Positions 31,702 to 41,724 of a stretch of 61,480 nucleotides of DNA are shown piece by piece. Where the stretch lies: contig JABXIK010000041.1 of the NCBI GenBank assembly GCA_013373125.1, forward strand, positions 1 through 61,480, in the 5' to 3' direction. The DNA is from Gammaproteobacteria bacterium. GTDB taxonomy: Bacteria > Pseudomonadota > Gammaproteobacteria > Pseudomonadales > Oceanobacteraceae. The number at the start of each line of letters is the position of its first letter. The first letter of the stretch is position 1. The translations under genes and the position numbers were made by a program. Under the pieces are notes generated by a model. It made no database searches and was not told the origin of the DNA. It saw only the letters and a list, made by a program, of their open reading frames with translations.

Positions 31702-32432
31702 ATAAAACGGCCTTAATTACTGGAGGTGCTCAACGCATTGGCGCCGCCATCGCTCGTCGCCTGCATGACAATGAATACGACATCTTTTTGCACTACGGCC
31801 AAAGCAAACAAGCTGCTCTAGCACTTCAAAAAGAACTCAATGAAAAGCGCCCTGAATCTTGCGTCTTAATCAGCGCTGATCTTACCGATGAAAATAGTCC
31901 TTTCATCATCGAAGAATGGTTTAGTGAATTTCATCGTCCACTGGATATTTTAATTAATAATGCGTCACAATTTTTCCCCACCCCTTGGCAAGATGCCAAG
32001 CCTAGTGATTGGCAAAAAATCATAAGTAGCAACGTTCAGACGCCTTTTTTTCTCATCCAAAAAATGCTGCCGTTTTTGACCGCTGTCAACGGTCAAGTGA
32101 TTAACCTTATTGATATACATGCAGAACGCACTTTAGAACAACACCCTATTTACAGCGCATCAAAAGCCGCATTAAAAAGCTTAACTCTGTCCCTTGCAAA
32201 AGATGAGGGTTATCGCATTCGTTGTAACGGTGTGAGCCCTGGCGCCATTTTATGGCCCGACCAAGAAGACAACATGGATGACGAATCGAAGCAAAAAATC
32301 TTAAATAAGATTCCCATGAAACGCCTTGGCAGTGTAGATAATATCGCAGATACGGTTTTATTCTTATGCCACAACGATTACATCAACGGACAAATCATTA
32401 ACGTAGATGGTGGTCGTACTGTTTACAGCTAA
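31698..32432 (+). CDS. folM: Pteridine reductase / dihydromonapterin reductase (SDR family)
   Basis: 244 residues. The cofactor motif is TGGAQRIGAAIA, with the TGxxxRIG Arg typical of pteridine reductases (NADPH). NNAS follows, and YSASK holds the catalytic Tyr/Lys. The C-terminus is GQIINVDGGRTVYS. It reduces dihydropteridines such as dihydromonapterin or dihydrofolate. It faces folK and folB across a terminator, so the neighbourhood is folate/pterin metabolism. The choice between FolM and a PTR1-like enzyme is open. Confidence 0.8.
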   Translation: MNKTALITGGAQRIGAAIARRLHDNEYDIFLHYGQSKQAALALQKELNEKRPESCVLISADLTDENSPFIIEEWFSEFHRPLDILINNASQFFPTPWQDAKPSDWQKIISSNVQTPFFLIQKMLPFLTAVNGQVINLIDIHAERTLEQHPIYSASKAALKSLTLSLAKDEGYRIRCNGVSPGAILWPDQEDNMDDESKQKILNKIPMKRLGSVDNIADTVLFLCHNDYINGQIINVDGGRTVYS

Positions 32433-32439
32433 ACAAAAA

Positions 32440-32468
32440 AGCAGGTTGAAAAACAACCTGCTAATTTT
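32440..32468. terminator. Bidirectional terminator between folM and folK
   Basis: AGCAGGTTG-AAAAA-CAACCTGCT, a 9-bp stem (32440-32462), with an A-run before it and short T-rich sequence after it, between convergent genes. Confidence 0.8.
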
Positions 32469-32956
32469 CATGAAGACAATTGGACCTGCCAGAGTTTTTG
32501 CGAGTCTTTATCGAAGAAAAACCACAAACGCCCATAGGTCACTTGCAATTCAGGGTGTACTTCATTAGCGGCAATGTCATTCATGGGCAATAACACAAAT
32601 GCGTTTTTAGTGATTTCATCTCGCGGTAATTGTACGCCGTCGAATTCACCAACCAAATGATCATAGGTTAGAATATCAATATCCAGAGTTCGACCACTAA
32701 ACTTGGGCCCGCTACGCTCGCGACCATATTGATCTTCTATGGCTTTTAATTGCTCATTTAGTTCACCCACGCTTAATTGGGTTTCAAATTTTGCCACAAG
32801 GTTGTAAAAGTTATCCCCATCAAAGCCAACGGCTTCACTTTCATAAATAGGTGACAATACCAGCGCGCCAAATTGTTCTGCCAACGCCTGTAAACATCCA
32901 CTGATATTCTTTTGCTTGTCTATGTTACTGCCAATACTGACATAAACTTGAGCCAT
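32468..32956 (-). CDS. folK: 6-hydroxymethyl-7,8-dihydropterin pyrophosphokinase
   Basis: 162 residues. It begins VYVSIGSNID; the middle has YESEAVGF and FYNLV, and GRTLDIDILTYD contains the Mg2+-binding Asp pair. It transfers pyrophosphate from ATP to hydroxymethyldihydropterin in folate synthesis. It lies 9 bases downstream of folB. Confidence 0.95.
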   Translation of the reverse strand: MAQVYVSIGSNIDKQKNISGCLQALAEQFGALVLSPIYESEAVGFDGDNFYNLVAKFETQLSVGELNEQLKAIEDQYGRERSGPKFSGRTLDIDILTYDHLVGEFDGVQLPRDEITKNAFVLLPMNDIAANEVHPELQVTYGRLWFFFDKDSQKLWQVQLSS

Positions 32957-32965
32957 GAATGAATC

Positions 32966-33319
32966 CTATTTCTTACCGCGCTCGATCATAACACCCACGC
33001 CCTTAGCTTGAGGAATCGCCGTTGGCTTAGTGAGCTTTAATTGCAGCCAAGGTACATGAAATTCTGACATCAGAATGTCGGCCACCGATTCTGCCATGGT
33101 TTCCACCAGTAAAAACTCACTGCCTACTATAAAATCAATTAAGCGATCGCAAACTGCTTTATAATTTAGTGCTTTTTCAATATCTTCCGATTGAGCTGCG
33201 GGCTTGTTATCCCACGCCATTTCTAAATCAAGGCGTACGATCTGCTTAACTTCGCGTTCCCAGTCGTAAATACCGATGATGGTTTCGATTTCTAAACCAT
33301 CGATGAAAACTTTATCCAT
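32966..33319 (-). CDS. folB: Dihydroneopterin aldolase
   Basis: 117 residues, the usual length. DKVFIDGLEIETIIGIYDWERE is split by the conserved Glu and Tyr of the family; LNYKAVCDRL and LVETMAESVAD follow, with a C-terminal Lys in LKLTKPTAIP. It cleaves dihydroneopterin to hydroxymethyldihydropterin and glycolaldehyde. It is the first gene of folB-folK, divergent from nothing and downstream of tsaD on the same strand. Confidence 0.95.
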   Translation of the reverse strand: MDKVFIDGLEIETIIGIYDWEREVKQIVRLDLEMAWDNKPAAQSEDIEKALNYKAVCDRLIDFIVGSEFLLVETMAESVADILMSEFHVPWLQLKLTKPTAIPQAKGVGVMIERGKK

Positions 33320-33397
33320 TGTGTACCACTAGATGTTGAATGTGAGATGAGAAATGCAGGCTCAACCACAAATGCTTTATTTTTTGTAAGAGGAGCT

Positions 33398-34423
33398 TCA
33401 AATACTCTCTAAGGTGTCCATGGGCCAGCGTGGGTGCACCACTATTTCCTGCCCATCCTTTTGCCCAGCCTTCATACGCTGACATCCAGCATACGCAATC
33501 ATGGCACCGTTATCGGTACAGAATTCTGGGCGCGGATAAAACACTTCACCGCCAAGCTTATCCATTAAACCATGTAGTTTTTCGCGCAAATATTTATTGG
33601 CACTCACACCGCCTGCAATAACCAAACGCTTGCGCCCAGCTTGCTCCAGAGCACGTTTGCATTTTATAGCCAAGGTATCCACTGCGGCCTGTTCAAACGC
33701 TAAGGCGATGTCGGCTTTATCTTGTTCGGTTAAGCCGGTCTCTTCTTGGCACTTAGCAATGGTATTGCGGGCAAAGGTTTTTAAACCACTAAAAGAAAAA
33801 TCTAATCCAGGGCGATCCGTCATTGGGCGAGGAAACTTAAAACGTCCAGGCGTACCCTGCTGCGCAAGTTTAGCGATGTGCGGACCGCCTGGGTAAGGCA
33901 AGTCCATCATCTTCGCGGTTTTATCAAACGCCTCACCGGCTGCATCATCAATGCTTTCACCCAGCACTTCATACTGGCCAATGCCTTTTACATCCACCAG
34001 CTGGGTATGGCCGCCACTCACAAGCAGCGCCACAAATGGAAACTCTGGCGCATTATCTTCTAATAAAGGGGCTAATAAATGTCCTTCCATATGGTGAACA
34101 GCCAAAGTAGGCAAACCCCAACTCCAAGCTAGGCTGCGCGCTAAGCACGCACCCACCAATAACGCCCCAGCCAAACCTGGGCCTGACGTGTAGGCGATAC
34201 CATCTAATTCTTCACTGGTGGTGTTCCCTTTGGCCATAACCTCTTTAATTAAGGGTATCGCCTTACGAATATGGTCACGACTGGCCAACTCCGGCACCAC
34301 ACCACCATAAATCGCATGCATTTCTACCTGACTGTACAGCGCATGGGACAATAAACCCATTTCGGAATCATAAATGGCGATTCCCGTTTCATCACAACTG
34401 CTTTCTATGGCTAAAACCCGCAT
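33398..34423 (-). CDS. tsaD: tRNA N6-adenosine threonylcarbamoyltransferase
   Basis: 341 residues from the ATG at 34423, with GAGG 6 bases upstream; the longer open frame above it is not supported. [14 protein letters not shown] is the ASKHA signature; [11 protein letters not shown] holds the metal-binding His pair, with LVSGGHTQL and VSANKYLRE further on. It makes t6A37 in ANN-decoding tRNAs with TsaB, TsaC and TsaE. It is divergent from rpsU, the standard arrangement. Confidence 0.95.
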   Translation of the reverse strand: MRVLAIESSCDETGIAIYDSEMGLLSHALYSQVEMHAIYGGVVPELASRDHIRKAIPLIKEVMAKGNTTSEELDGIAYTSGPGLAGALLVGACLARSLAWSWGLPTLAVHHMEGHLLAPLLEDNAPEFPFVALLVSGGHTQLVDVKGIGQYEVLGESIDDAAGEAFDKTAKMMDLPYPGGPHIAKLAQQGTPGRFKFPRPMTDRPGLDFSFSGLKTFARNTIAKCQEETGLTEQDKADIALAFEQAAVDTLAIKCKRALEQAGRKRLVIAGGVSANKYLREKLHGLMDKLGGEVFYPRPEFCTDNGAMIAYAGCQRMKAGQKDGQEIVVHPRWPMDTLESI

Positions 34424-34544
34424 GAACAACCTCATATTTTTTGCGCGTGACATTTTACGCAGCCCAGTGCCATAACACCAGAACCCAGTGGCCATGGGGC
34501 TTTGCCCTGACAAGCACGGGGTTTGCACTATACTCGTCAGAGCT

Positions 34545-34573
34545 TTGCAATTACAGGGCAAAGCGAGTAGAAT
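34545..34573 (+). promoter_or_regulatory. Sigma-70 promoter of the rpsU-yqeY-dnaG-rpoD block
   Basis: TTGCAA (34545-34550), 17 bases, TAGAAT (34568-34573), about 120 bases before rpsU in the tsaD/rpsU divergent gap. Confidence 0.5.
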
Positions 34574-34691
34574 CCCCCGCCTCAATAGGGCCTGAGTGGA
34601 TAAAAACCGCTCAGAGTCAGGAAACTGATTAATTCCTAGTGAGTGTGGAGCCATGCTCACTAAGTCAACTGATACACATAGGGTAGATTGA

Positions 34692-34907
34692 ATGCCACAA
34701 GTTAAAGTAAAAGAAAACGAGCCATTTGACGTAGCACTACGTCGTTTCAAGCGTTCTTGCGAAAAAGCCGGTGTACTTTCTGAAGTACGTCGTCGCGAAC
34801 AGTTCGAAAAGCCAACTGCTGAGCGTAAGCGTAAAAAAGCAGCTGCTGTTAAGCGTCACCAGAAAAAAGTTATGCGTGAACAACGCAAGATGACTCGTCT
34901 TTACTAA
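34692..34907 (+). CDS. rpsU: Ribosomal protein bS21
   Basis: 71 residues, the full family length. It begins [20 protein letters not shown] and ends with a very basic tail ([18 protein letters not shown]). It is part of the 30S platform. It heads the macromolecular-synthesis gene block. Confidence 0.98.
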   Translation: MPQVKVKENEPFDVALRRFKRSCEKAGVLSEVRRREQFEKPTAERKRKKAAAVKRHQKKVMREQRKMTRLY

Positions 34908-34934
34908 GCCATAAACTGATATAGAGACACAAAC

Positions 34935-35387
34935 ATGAGTGAGCAAGGACTGGTTCAACAATTAAAAGATGCAGTAAAAGCTTCAATGCGTGCTAAAGAT
35001 AAGCAACGCACTCAAGCACTGCGTCTGATCCAAGCCGAGCTCAAACGTGTTGAAGTTGACGAACGCATCGAACTGGATGACGCTCGTGTCCTTACCATTA
35101 TGGATAAAATGGTAAAACAACGCCGTGATTCTATTAAGCAATATGAAGACGCTGGTCGTACCGAACTTGCCGAAGTAGAACACTACGAAGTGAGCGTTAT
35201 TCAGGACTTCCTACCAGAAGCCCTATCTGCGGAAGAACTTTCAGCCATTGTGGATAAAGCAGTGGCTGAAGTTAATCCAGCTGGCATGCAAGACATGGGT
35301 AAAGTCATGGCTCTTGTTAAGCCTCAGGTACAAGGTCGTGCCGATATGGGTGAAGTAAGCAAACTGGTTAAAGCCAGCTTCGCATAA
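34935..35387 (+). CDS. GatB/YqeY domain protein
   Basis: 150 residues, all helical: a GatB/YqeY tail domain (LKDAVKASMRAKDKQRTQAL, VIQDFLPEALSAEELSAIV, GRADMGEVSKLVKASF). It may act on aminoacyl-tRNA or tRNA as the GatB tail does, but the role is not settled. The place between rpsU and dnaG is conserved in many gammaproteobacteria. Confidence 0.9.
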   Translation: MSEQGLVQQLKDAVKASMRAKDKQRTQALRLIQAELKRVEVDERIELDDARVLTIMDKMVKQRRDSIKQYEDAGRTELAEVEHYEVSVIQDFLPEALSAEELSAIVDKAVAEVNPAGMQDMGKVMALVKPQVQGRADMGEVSKLVKASFA

Positions 35388-35572
35388 TACTTGGCCTAAC
35401 GATCTCTTTTAAGATCCCTATCAAACTGGCATCCTAGCCATCTGTTTATGATCGAACCGCCTTACAAGCCGTCCACGAATTAAGTGCATGGCGTAAATCG
35501 GTATTTATAGAAGTCATGATTTTTCTTTAGCCTCTATACGTAGGCAATTGTTGTACAGATAGGTTTAATACA

Positions 35573-37543
35573 TTGGCTGGTCGTATCCCCCAAAATTTCA
35601 TCGATGATCTATTATCCCGCGTTAACATCGTCGACGTGGTGGATGCCCGTATTCGCCTCAAAAAAGCCGGTAAAAATCACAGCGCCTGCTGCCCATTTCA
35701 TAGCGAAAAGACGCCATCGTTTACCGTCGCTTCAGACAAGCAGTTTTATTATTGCTTTGGGTGCGGCGCCAAAGGCAACGCCATCGGCTTTGTCATGGAA
35801 TACGACCACATTGATTTTCCAGAAGCTGTTGAGCTGCTAGCGGGTACCGTGGGCCTTGAAGTCCCAAAAGAAGAAACCACCCCGTTTCAGCAGCAACAAC
35901 AGAAAGAACGCGCTAATTATTACGACTTAATGGCCAGCGCTAATGCTTTTTATCAACAACAGCTACGCTTTCATCCCGATAAAGCCGCCCCAGTTGATTA
36001 CTTAAAGAAGCGCGGCCTTTCCGGCAAAGCCGCTAAGTATTTTGAAATCGGCTTTGCCCCTGCTGGCTGGGATAACCTCAAAAACGCCTTGGCCACAGAC
36101 GAAGACAAGCAACAAGCCCTCATTGATACCGGCATGCTCATCAGCAAAGACGATGGCAAATGTTACGACCGCTTTCGTAATCGGGTGGTATTCCCTATTC
36201 GCGATGTACGTGGCCGCACTATAGGTTTTGGCGCTCGCACCTTAGGCGACGACAAACCCAAATACTTAAACAGTCCCGAAACTCCCATCTTCAACAAGGG
36301 ACATGAACTGTATGGTTTATATGAATGCCGCCAGATTCGCCAACCCCTCAAACGCTTTGTGGTGGTCGAAGGCTATATGGACGTGGTGGCATTGCATGAA
36401 TTTGGTATTCATTATGCGGTGGCCACACTAGGTACCGCCACCAGCACCACCCACTTACAAAAGTTATTTAAGATCGCCCCTGAAATTGTATTTTGTTTCG
36501 ATGGCGACGAAGCCGGTCGCAAAGCGGCCAAGCGTGGCTTGGAACTGGTATTGCCCGTATTAGAGGATGGCCAGCAAATTCGCTTTATGTTTCTACCAGA
36601 AGGTGAAGACCCAGATACCGTGGTGCGCAAAGAAGGTAAAGAAGGGTTTGAACAACGCCTGCATCACGCCCAAGGCATCAGCGAATTTTTACTGCAAACT
36701 CTCAAACAAGACATTGATGATAGCGACAGCCTTGAAGGTCGTGCACGCCTTGCCAAATTAGCCGCCCCCATGATTCAACAAATTCCAGGTACTGCATTAA
36801 AAAGTTTATTTTGGCAGGCATTAGCAGAAGAAACCCGCTTGGATACCAGTGACTTAAAAGAAATGGGGCAAGCGGAAGAGAATATTCACCTAATGCGCGA
36901 ACAACAACGTGAATATCAGGTAAGCGCAGCGCAACAAACTGAACCGCACTACCACCCAAGCGAATATGACAACCGCGACCATCATTATGATCATTACACG
37001 GAAGCGGCACCTCAACAGGTAGTTGAGCATCCACTCATAAAGCAAGCGATCGCGTTAGTACTCCACGCACCCAATGTCATACAAAGCTTTGGTGATCTTA
37101 CCTTCTTACAAACGTACGAAGGCCATTACAGTCACTTATTGCAATCACTGATCAACAAGCTGCAAGCCTCGCCTCAGCAAAGTCTGCTAGACGCTTTAAG
37201 TTTGCTTGCCACAGATGATCACTACCAAGAATACAAAGACATTACCGAACAACATAATCGCAAGAGTGGCCACCTTAGCCAAGAACAAGAAGCCACTGAC
37301 TGCCTGAGCCAGCTCAGAACCAAAGCCGCGAAAAAGGTCCGTGATGAGCTTTTAAAGAAAGCCAGCAGCAAGGGTGGCTTTAAGCATCTACAATCAGAAG
37401 ACCAACAACTGTTCCAATGGGCCAACACCATTATCGAATTGAACCTTTTGCACACCAAACTCATCAGAGCAGGTGGCAAGTTAGAATTGCTCAGCCCAGC
37501 GGAACAGGAGAAATATCGCCAATTAACCGGATTAGCCCCTTGA
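35573..37543 (+). CDS. dnaG: DNA primase
   Basis: 656 residues, starting with TTG (AGRIPQNFIDDLL follows at once, as in other DnaG). The N-terminal zinc finger is CCPFHSEKTPSF ... YYCFGCGAKG. The TOPRIM core has VVEGYMDVVAL and FCFDGDEAGRKAA. A Gln/His-rich linker (about 445-475) leads to the C-terminal DnaB-binding domain. It makes RNA primers at the replication fork. Upstream, 185 bases after yqeY hold no gene. Confidence 0.97.
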   Translation: MAGRIPQNFIDDLLSRVNIVDVVDARIRLKKAGKNHSACCPFHSEKTPSFTVASDKQFYYCFGCGAKGNAIGFVMEYDHIDFPEAVELLAGTVGLEVPKEETTPFQQQQQKERANYYDLMASANAFYQQQLRFHPDKAAPVDYLKKRGLSGKAAKYFEIGFAPAGWDNLKNALATDEDKQQALIDTGMLISKDDGKCYDRFRNRVVFPIRDVRGRTIGFGARTLGDDKPKYLNSPETPIFNKGHELYGLYECRQIRQPLKRFVVVEGYMDVVALHEFGIHYAVATLGTATSTTHLQKLFKIAPEIVFCFDGDEAGRKAAKRGLELVLPVLEDGQQIRFMFLPEGEDPDTVVRKEGKEGFEQRLHHAQGISEFLLQTLKQDIDDSDSLEGRARLAKLAAPMIQQIPGTALKSLFWQALAEETRLDTSDLKEMGQAEENIHLMREQQREYQVSAAQQTEPHYHPSEYDNRDHHYDHYTEAAPQQVVEHPLIKQAIALVLHAPNVIQSFGDLTFLQTYEGHYSHLLQSLINKLQASPQQSLLDALSLLATDDHYQEYKDITEQHNRKSGHLSQEQEATDCLSQLRTKAAKKVRDELLKKASSKGGFKHLQSEDQQLFQWANTIIELNLLHTKLIRAGGKLELLSPAEQEKYRQLTGLAP

Positions 37544-37590
37544 AAGGGCAAAAATTAACCCCATTATCAATCACTTAATCACATCAGTGC

Positions 37591-37619
37591 TGGATAACCC
37601 GTAACCAGATGACTATAAT
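37591..37619 (+). promoter_or_regulatory. Candidate sigma-70 promoter of rpoD
   Basis: TGGATA (37591-37596), 17 bases, perfect TATAAT (37614-37619), about 45 bases before rpoD. Confidence 0.55.
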
Positions 37620-37664
37620 TGCGGGTTCGATTCGCGTAACAGTACAGGACAACACAGGGTATAT

Positions 37665-39497
37665 ATGGCCGCCACACAACAGTCCCGTCTTAAAGAGCTC
37701 ATAGCCAAAGGCAAGGAACAAGGTTACCTAACCTATGCTCAGGTAAATGACCACCTTCCAGATGACATTGCCACACCAGAACAGGTTGAAGACATCATCC
37801 GCATGATCAACGACATCGGTATTACCGTTGCCGAAGTTGCGCCGGATGCAGACACCTTACTAATGGGCGACAGCACTACGGATGAAGCAGCAATGGAAGA
37901 AGCTGCTGCCGCACTTGCCGCCGTTGAAAGTGATGTAGGCCGTACAACCGACCCAGTGCGTATGTATATGCGTGAAATGGGTACCGTTGAGCTATTAACC
38001 CGTGAAGGGGAAATCGTCATTGCAAAACGAATCGAAGAAGGTATTCGTGAAGTAATGGCCGCCCTATCTTATTTCCCTGGCGCCGTTCGCACCGTATTAA
38101 ACGCGGTCGAAGAATCCATGGCGGACGAAGAAATTAACCGTCTTGGCGACGTATTCAATGGCTTCATTGACGCCAGCGATGATGATCCAGTTCCGGCCAC
38201 GCCAATTTCTGCAGAAGACAAAGCAGAAAAAGAAGAATCTGAAGACGGTGACGACGATGACGACGATACGGCTGACGCCCCTTCTGGCCCAGATCCAGAA
38301 GAAGTTAAACGTCGCATGGCTGAAATCGAGAAGCAGCTAACCAAAACTGAAAAAGCCATCGAAAAACATGGCCGCGGCAGCAAGCAAGCGGACAAAGAAA
38401 ATGCCATTTTGGCTGAGCTATTTGCACCGATTAAATTATCGCCAAAATACTTTGATGACCTAGTAGGCATGGCTCGCGATAACTTGGACGCTATTCGCGC
38501 ACAAGAACGCAACATCATGAGCATCCTAACCCGCAAGTGCAAGATGAATCGTCAAGAGTTCATCAAATCCTACCAAGGTAACGAAGGTAATGTTGAATGG
38601 GTGAGCGAGCTTGCCAACAGCGGTAAAGACTACGCCGAATCCGTTACCAACAACAAATACGATCTAGAACGTGCGCAGAAGAAAATTGCGCAAGTTGAAA
38701 AACGTGTGGGCATTGAAATTGTCGACATCAAAGAAATTAATCGTCGCGTAAGCATAGGTGAAGCCCGTGCCCGTCGTGCGAAAAAAGAAATGGTCGAAGC
38801 CAACTTACGTCTGGTTATCTCCATTGCGAAAAAATACACCAACCGTGGTTTGCAATTCTTAGACTTAATTCAAGAAGGCAACATCGGCCTAATGAAAGCC
38901 GTTGATAAATTCGAATACCGTCGTGGTTATAAATTCTCCACCTACGCCACATGGTGGATTCGTCAGGCAATCACTCGTTCGATCGCCGACCAAGCCCGTA
39001 CCATTCGTATTCCGGTACACATGATCGAAACCATCAACAAGCTAAACCGTGTGAGCCGTCAAATGCTTCAAGAAATGGGCCGCGAAGCGACCCCTGAAGA
39101 ATTGGCTGAGCGCATGGATATGCCTGAAGACAAGATTCGTAAAGTACTGAAAATCGCCAAAGAACCGATCTCCATGGAAACCCCAATCGGTGATGATGAA
39201 GATAGCCACTTAGGTGATTTCATCGAAGACGTGAACGGTTCAAGCCCAATTGATCACGCCACCGAAACTGGCTTGATCGACGCTACTCGTGGCGTACTTG
39301 GCGGCCTTACCGCGCGTGAAAGCAAAGTACTGCGTATGCGTTTTGGTATCGACATGAACACTGACCACACGCTAGAAGAAGTGGGCAAACAGTTCGATGT
39401 AACCCGTGAGCGTATTCGTCAGATTGAAGCGAAAGCATTGCGTAAACTGCGCCACCCAAGCCGCAGTGACCACTTGCGTTCATTCTTAGATGAATAA
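37665..39497 (+). CDS. rpoD: RNA polymerase primary sigma factor (sigma-70)
   Basis: 610 residues. Region 1.1 is at the N-terminus; an acidic non-conserved insert lies at about residues 180-215. Region 2 has [15 protein letters not shown] (core and -10 binding), region 3 follows, and region 4 has [20 protein letters not shown] (HTH, -35 binding). It directs housekeeping transcription. A strong terminator follows. Confidence 0.98.
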   Translation: MAATQQSRLKELIAKGKEQGYLTYAQVNDHLPDDIATPEQVEDIIRMINDIGITVAEVAPDADTLLMGDSTTDEAAMEEAAAALAAVESDVGRTTDPVRMYMREMGTVELLTREGEIVIAKRIEEGIREVMAALSYFPGAVRTVLNAVEESMADEEINRLGDVFNGFIDASDDDPVPATPISAEDKAEKEESEDGDDDDDDTADAPSGPDPEEVKRRMAEIEKQLTKTEKAIEKHGRGSKQADKENAILAELFAPIKLSPKYFDDLVGMARDNLDAIRAQERNIMSILTRKCKMNRQEFIKSYQGNEGNVEWVSELANSGKDYAESVTNNKYDLERAQKKIAQVEKRVGIEIVDIKEINRRVSIGEARARRAKKEMVEANLRLVISIAKKYTNRGLQFLDLIQEGNIGLMKAVDKFEYRRGYKFSTYATWWIRQAITRSIADQARTIRIPVHMIETINKLNRVSRQMLQEMGREATPEELAERMDMPEDKIRKVLKIAKEPISMETPIGDDEDSHLGDFIEDVNGSSPIDHATETGLIDATRGVLGGLTARESKVLRMRFGIDMNTDHTLEEVGKQFDVTRERIRQIEAKALRKLRHPSRSDHLRSFLDE

Positions 39498-39529
39498 AAA
39501 CCGCTAAAAATCATAGACTTAACACTATG

Positions 39530-39570
39530 AAAAAAGAGCCAAGGACTTTATAATCCGAGGCTCTTTTTTT
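39530..39570 (+). terminator. Intrinsic terminator after rpoD
   Basis: AAAAAGAGCC and GGCTCTTTTT arms (39531-39540 / 39559-39568) with an inner GGA/TCC pair, ending in a T-run. Confidence 0.9.
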
Positions 39571-39631
39571 ATGGCTCCTGCCATAACCTTAATTACAAAT
39601 TAAAGATACTCATCTTTAACTGTAACATTAA

Positions 39632-39707
<76 letters not shown>

Positions 39708-39777
39708 CCTTTTTCTTGAGTCAAATCAATAACTTACAGCAATTAAACCAAATTTAAACCACTAGCACCCATATATT

Positions 39778-39813
39778 TTAAAAGTTGTATAGACGCATTA
39801 AAAGTTGTATAGA
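39778..39813 (+). repeat. Left pair of integrase arm-type sites (direct repeat)
   Basis: A 16-base direct repeat beginning TTAAAAGTTGTATAGA occurs at 39778-39793 and 39798-39813. The core TTGTATAG also occurs twice beside the integrase gene at the other end, which suggests integrase arm-binding sites. Confidence 0.55.
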
Positions 39814-39860
39814 TTTAGCCTGCACTTTTTAATGACTATTCAATTCAGTTGGTGCTTATC

Positions 39861-40847
39861 GTGTCTAATTATTTTTTAACTAAAACTTGGGGATTCAATC
39901 CCTCGAACCACCCTATTCTGGGCTTTGGTGCTGACGGAGCAATAAAAAGCTATTTACGGGATTCTGACGATGAATCATGGGTGCTAATAGCAGCAACGGC
40001 AAACGACAACTCACTACCTGAAGAGCAAGGCCGACTACTTGGAATGGTTAAACTTGGTAGAAACCAAGTCGATAGTGAAGCAGTGCTAAACCTCATCAAA
40101 ACTGAAATAAAGCCATCGGATCGAGATACAGAGGGGCGGTATCGCTGGCCTTATGGGCTACCTATGCTTGAAGCTTATGCATTCGATGGTAAACCCAAAT
40201 TGAAAGACTTATTCGGTCACGGACTAGCAGGGATGGTATGGGCTCAAACTGCACGAGACATTAGCATCGACTCTTCTATGCCTGAAAATAGCATCGGAAT
40301 TATAGAGAGCCTTCCTAAAACTAAATGCTTTATTCACGATATTCCGGAGTTCAACAAAGTTAAATATCAGCAAGAAATGCTTGCTGCCGGAAGAGGGAGA
40401 TCAATAACTGGGCCAGGCCCTTCTAGTGAACGCTCAGCCGGTATATGTAAAGACGGTAACCCAGTAGTATATATGCTCAAGCTTACTGGGCATTCTGAGC
40501 AGTCCATTTATAAAATTGGTTATTCCCAGAATCTAGATCGTAGACTTAAGGAACTAAATAAAGGGCTAATCTATGGGATCACTGGCTTGCAATGGGAAGT
40601 TATTAGAGAACAGGCTCATATCAGTGGAATTGCTGCATATACTTGCGAACAGCTAATTCATGAAAGATTAAAGACTCATTTAGTTTCAGGTGAAAACGAG
40701 ATCTACAACCTAAAAGAGAAAGTAATCGAATCAGAATTTAATAGCGTTATTGCTGATGTTGATTATATGTTTCCGGAGATACAGCAGAAGTATTCGGACA
40801 ACTTCAATGACATATCAGAAATAGGCTTAGAGAAAACCTACCCTTAA
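39861..40847 (+). CDS. PUA/EVE-like domain + GIY-YIG (T5orf172/Mug113-type) nuclease-like protein
   Basis: About 328 residues. Starts at TTG 39849, GTG 39852 or GTG 39861 are possible; GTG 39861 makes the protein begin with SNYFLTKTW, but no start has a good ribosome-binding site. The N-terminal 130 residues (YFLTKTWGFNP, SWVLIAATANDNSL, GRLLGMVKLGRNQVD, RWPYGLPMLEAY) look like a PUA/EVE-type pseudobarrel, a fold that often reads modified bases; this is inference. The C-terminal 120 residues carry VVYMLKL, YKIGYSQNLDRRLKEL and CEQLIHERL, the pattern of GIY-YIG proteins of the T5orf172/Mug113 kind. It may be a modification-dependent endonuclease. It ends overlapping the convergent RT gene by 4 bases. 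Confidence 0.6.
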   Translation: MSNYFLTKTWGFNPSNHPILGFGADGAIKSYLRDSDDESWVLIAATANDNSLPEEQGRLLGMVKLGRNQVDSEAVLNLIKTEIKPSDRDTEGRYRWPYGLPMLEAYAFDGKPKLKDLFGHGLAGMVWAQTARDISIDSSMPENSIGIIESLPKTKCFIHDIPEFNKVKYQQEMLAAGRGRSITGPGPSSERSAGICKDGNPVVYMLKLTGHSEQSIYKIGYSQNLDRRLKELNKGLIYGITGLQWEVIREQAHISGIAAYTCEQLIHERLKTHLVSGENEIYNLKEKVIESEFNSVIADVDYMFPEIQQKYSDNFNDISEIGLEKTYP

Positions 40848-41719
40848 TAAAGCGAGGAAAATATTTTAAATTTCTCATTAATCTGGCCTGCACTATTTAA
40901 CATGCCCTTAAGAGAGTCGATTTCAGATAAGGTTATTTCACCTGAATCATATTTTTCCCGTAAGTCATATATAGCTTTATGATGCCTGTTTAAAACATAA
41001 AGCTCATTTCTATGAATCACCACGCCAGTTACAACCTTAGGATCAGAAGCTTTAAAATTAGACTCTTTATGATAGCTATAGCCTGATCTATGGATCTGCT
41101 TTTTGATCTCCCAAATCATTTGCTTAGAAATACTAGAACCAGAAAAAGTTAGATCATCAACATAGCATGTAAACACAGACTCATAAGAGTTTGATATTCC
41201 ATTAATCTTATCAAACAAGTCTTTATTGCAATGAAAAGCTAAGGCTTGGCTGATTTTACTACCTGTCGGGATATGACCATCATATGTGCAGCACCCTGAG
41301 AGTATTTCAGAGACATCTGGAGAGCATTCCATTGTCTTATTAAAAAAGCGATAAACAGAGTCTCTCGTGATTGATTGAAAAAACGACTTAATATCAAGCT
41401 TGCTAAGCTCAATACATTTTTTATGACTCTGGGCGTTGGTAATATGGCTCCTCTTTTTCGTCCCTGAATGTAAATAGTCAGGAGTCTCCAATCTACTTAG
41501 TAAAATGAACAGGCGTCGATGTAACGCCTCCAAAAGCTTCTTAGGAACTTGAACCTCACGAGGCTTATTGTTTTTCCCAATTACGTCAAAAACCTTAAAA
41601 TTAGAATTGTTCTTTGCAAGAAATTGAATAGAACTGAGCGGTGTATTTAGTAGATCGCTTAGCTTTTTTTTAGATCTAAGCCTATAAAGTGGAGATTGGT
41701 TGTAATGATATTTTTTCAC
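40844..41719 (-). CDS. Retron-type reverse transcriptase
   Basis: 291 residues from GTG 41719. It carries two diagnostic retron features: NAQSH (residues 95-99; family NAxxH) and VTG (230-232; motif 7). The catalytic core is LDIKSFF (Asp109), IPTGSKISQALAF (150-162) and YVDD (186-189). There is no maturase domain, and the length matches retron RTs. It would reverse-transcribe an adjacent structured RNA into msDNA. It starts 5 bases after the stop of a 60-residue protein on the same strand, so the two are translationally coupled. The non-coding RNA should lie upstream (41910-42300). Confidence 0.85.
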   Translation of the reverse strand: MKKYHYNQSPLYRLRSKKKLSDLLNTPLSSIQFLAKNNSNFKVFDVIGKNNKPREVQVPKKLLEALHRRLFILLSRLETPDYLHSGTKKRSHITNAQSHKKCIELSKLDIKSFFQSITRDSVYRFFNKTMECSPDVSEILSGCCTYDGHIPTGSKISQALAFHCNKDLFDKINGISNSYESVFTCYVDDLTFSGSSISKQMIWEIKKQIHRSGYSYHKESNFKASDPKVVTGVVIHRNELYVLNRHHKAIYDLREKYDSGEITLSEIDSLKGMLNSAGQINEKFKIFSSLY

Positions 41720-41724
41720 TAGAG

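Noticed and set aside
34424..34750. Long upstream extension of tsaD
   Set aside because: The extension lacks family similarity and covers the rpsU promoter region; the ATG at 34423 has a good ribosome-binding site and the exact family N-terminus.
40844..41719. Reverse transcriptase as group II intron or diversity-generating retroelement
   Set aside because: No maturase or endonuclease domain, no intron-like domain V nearby, no template/variable repeat pair seen, and retron-specific motifs are present.
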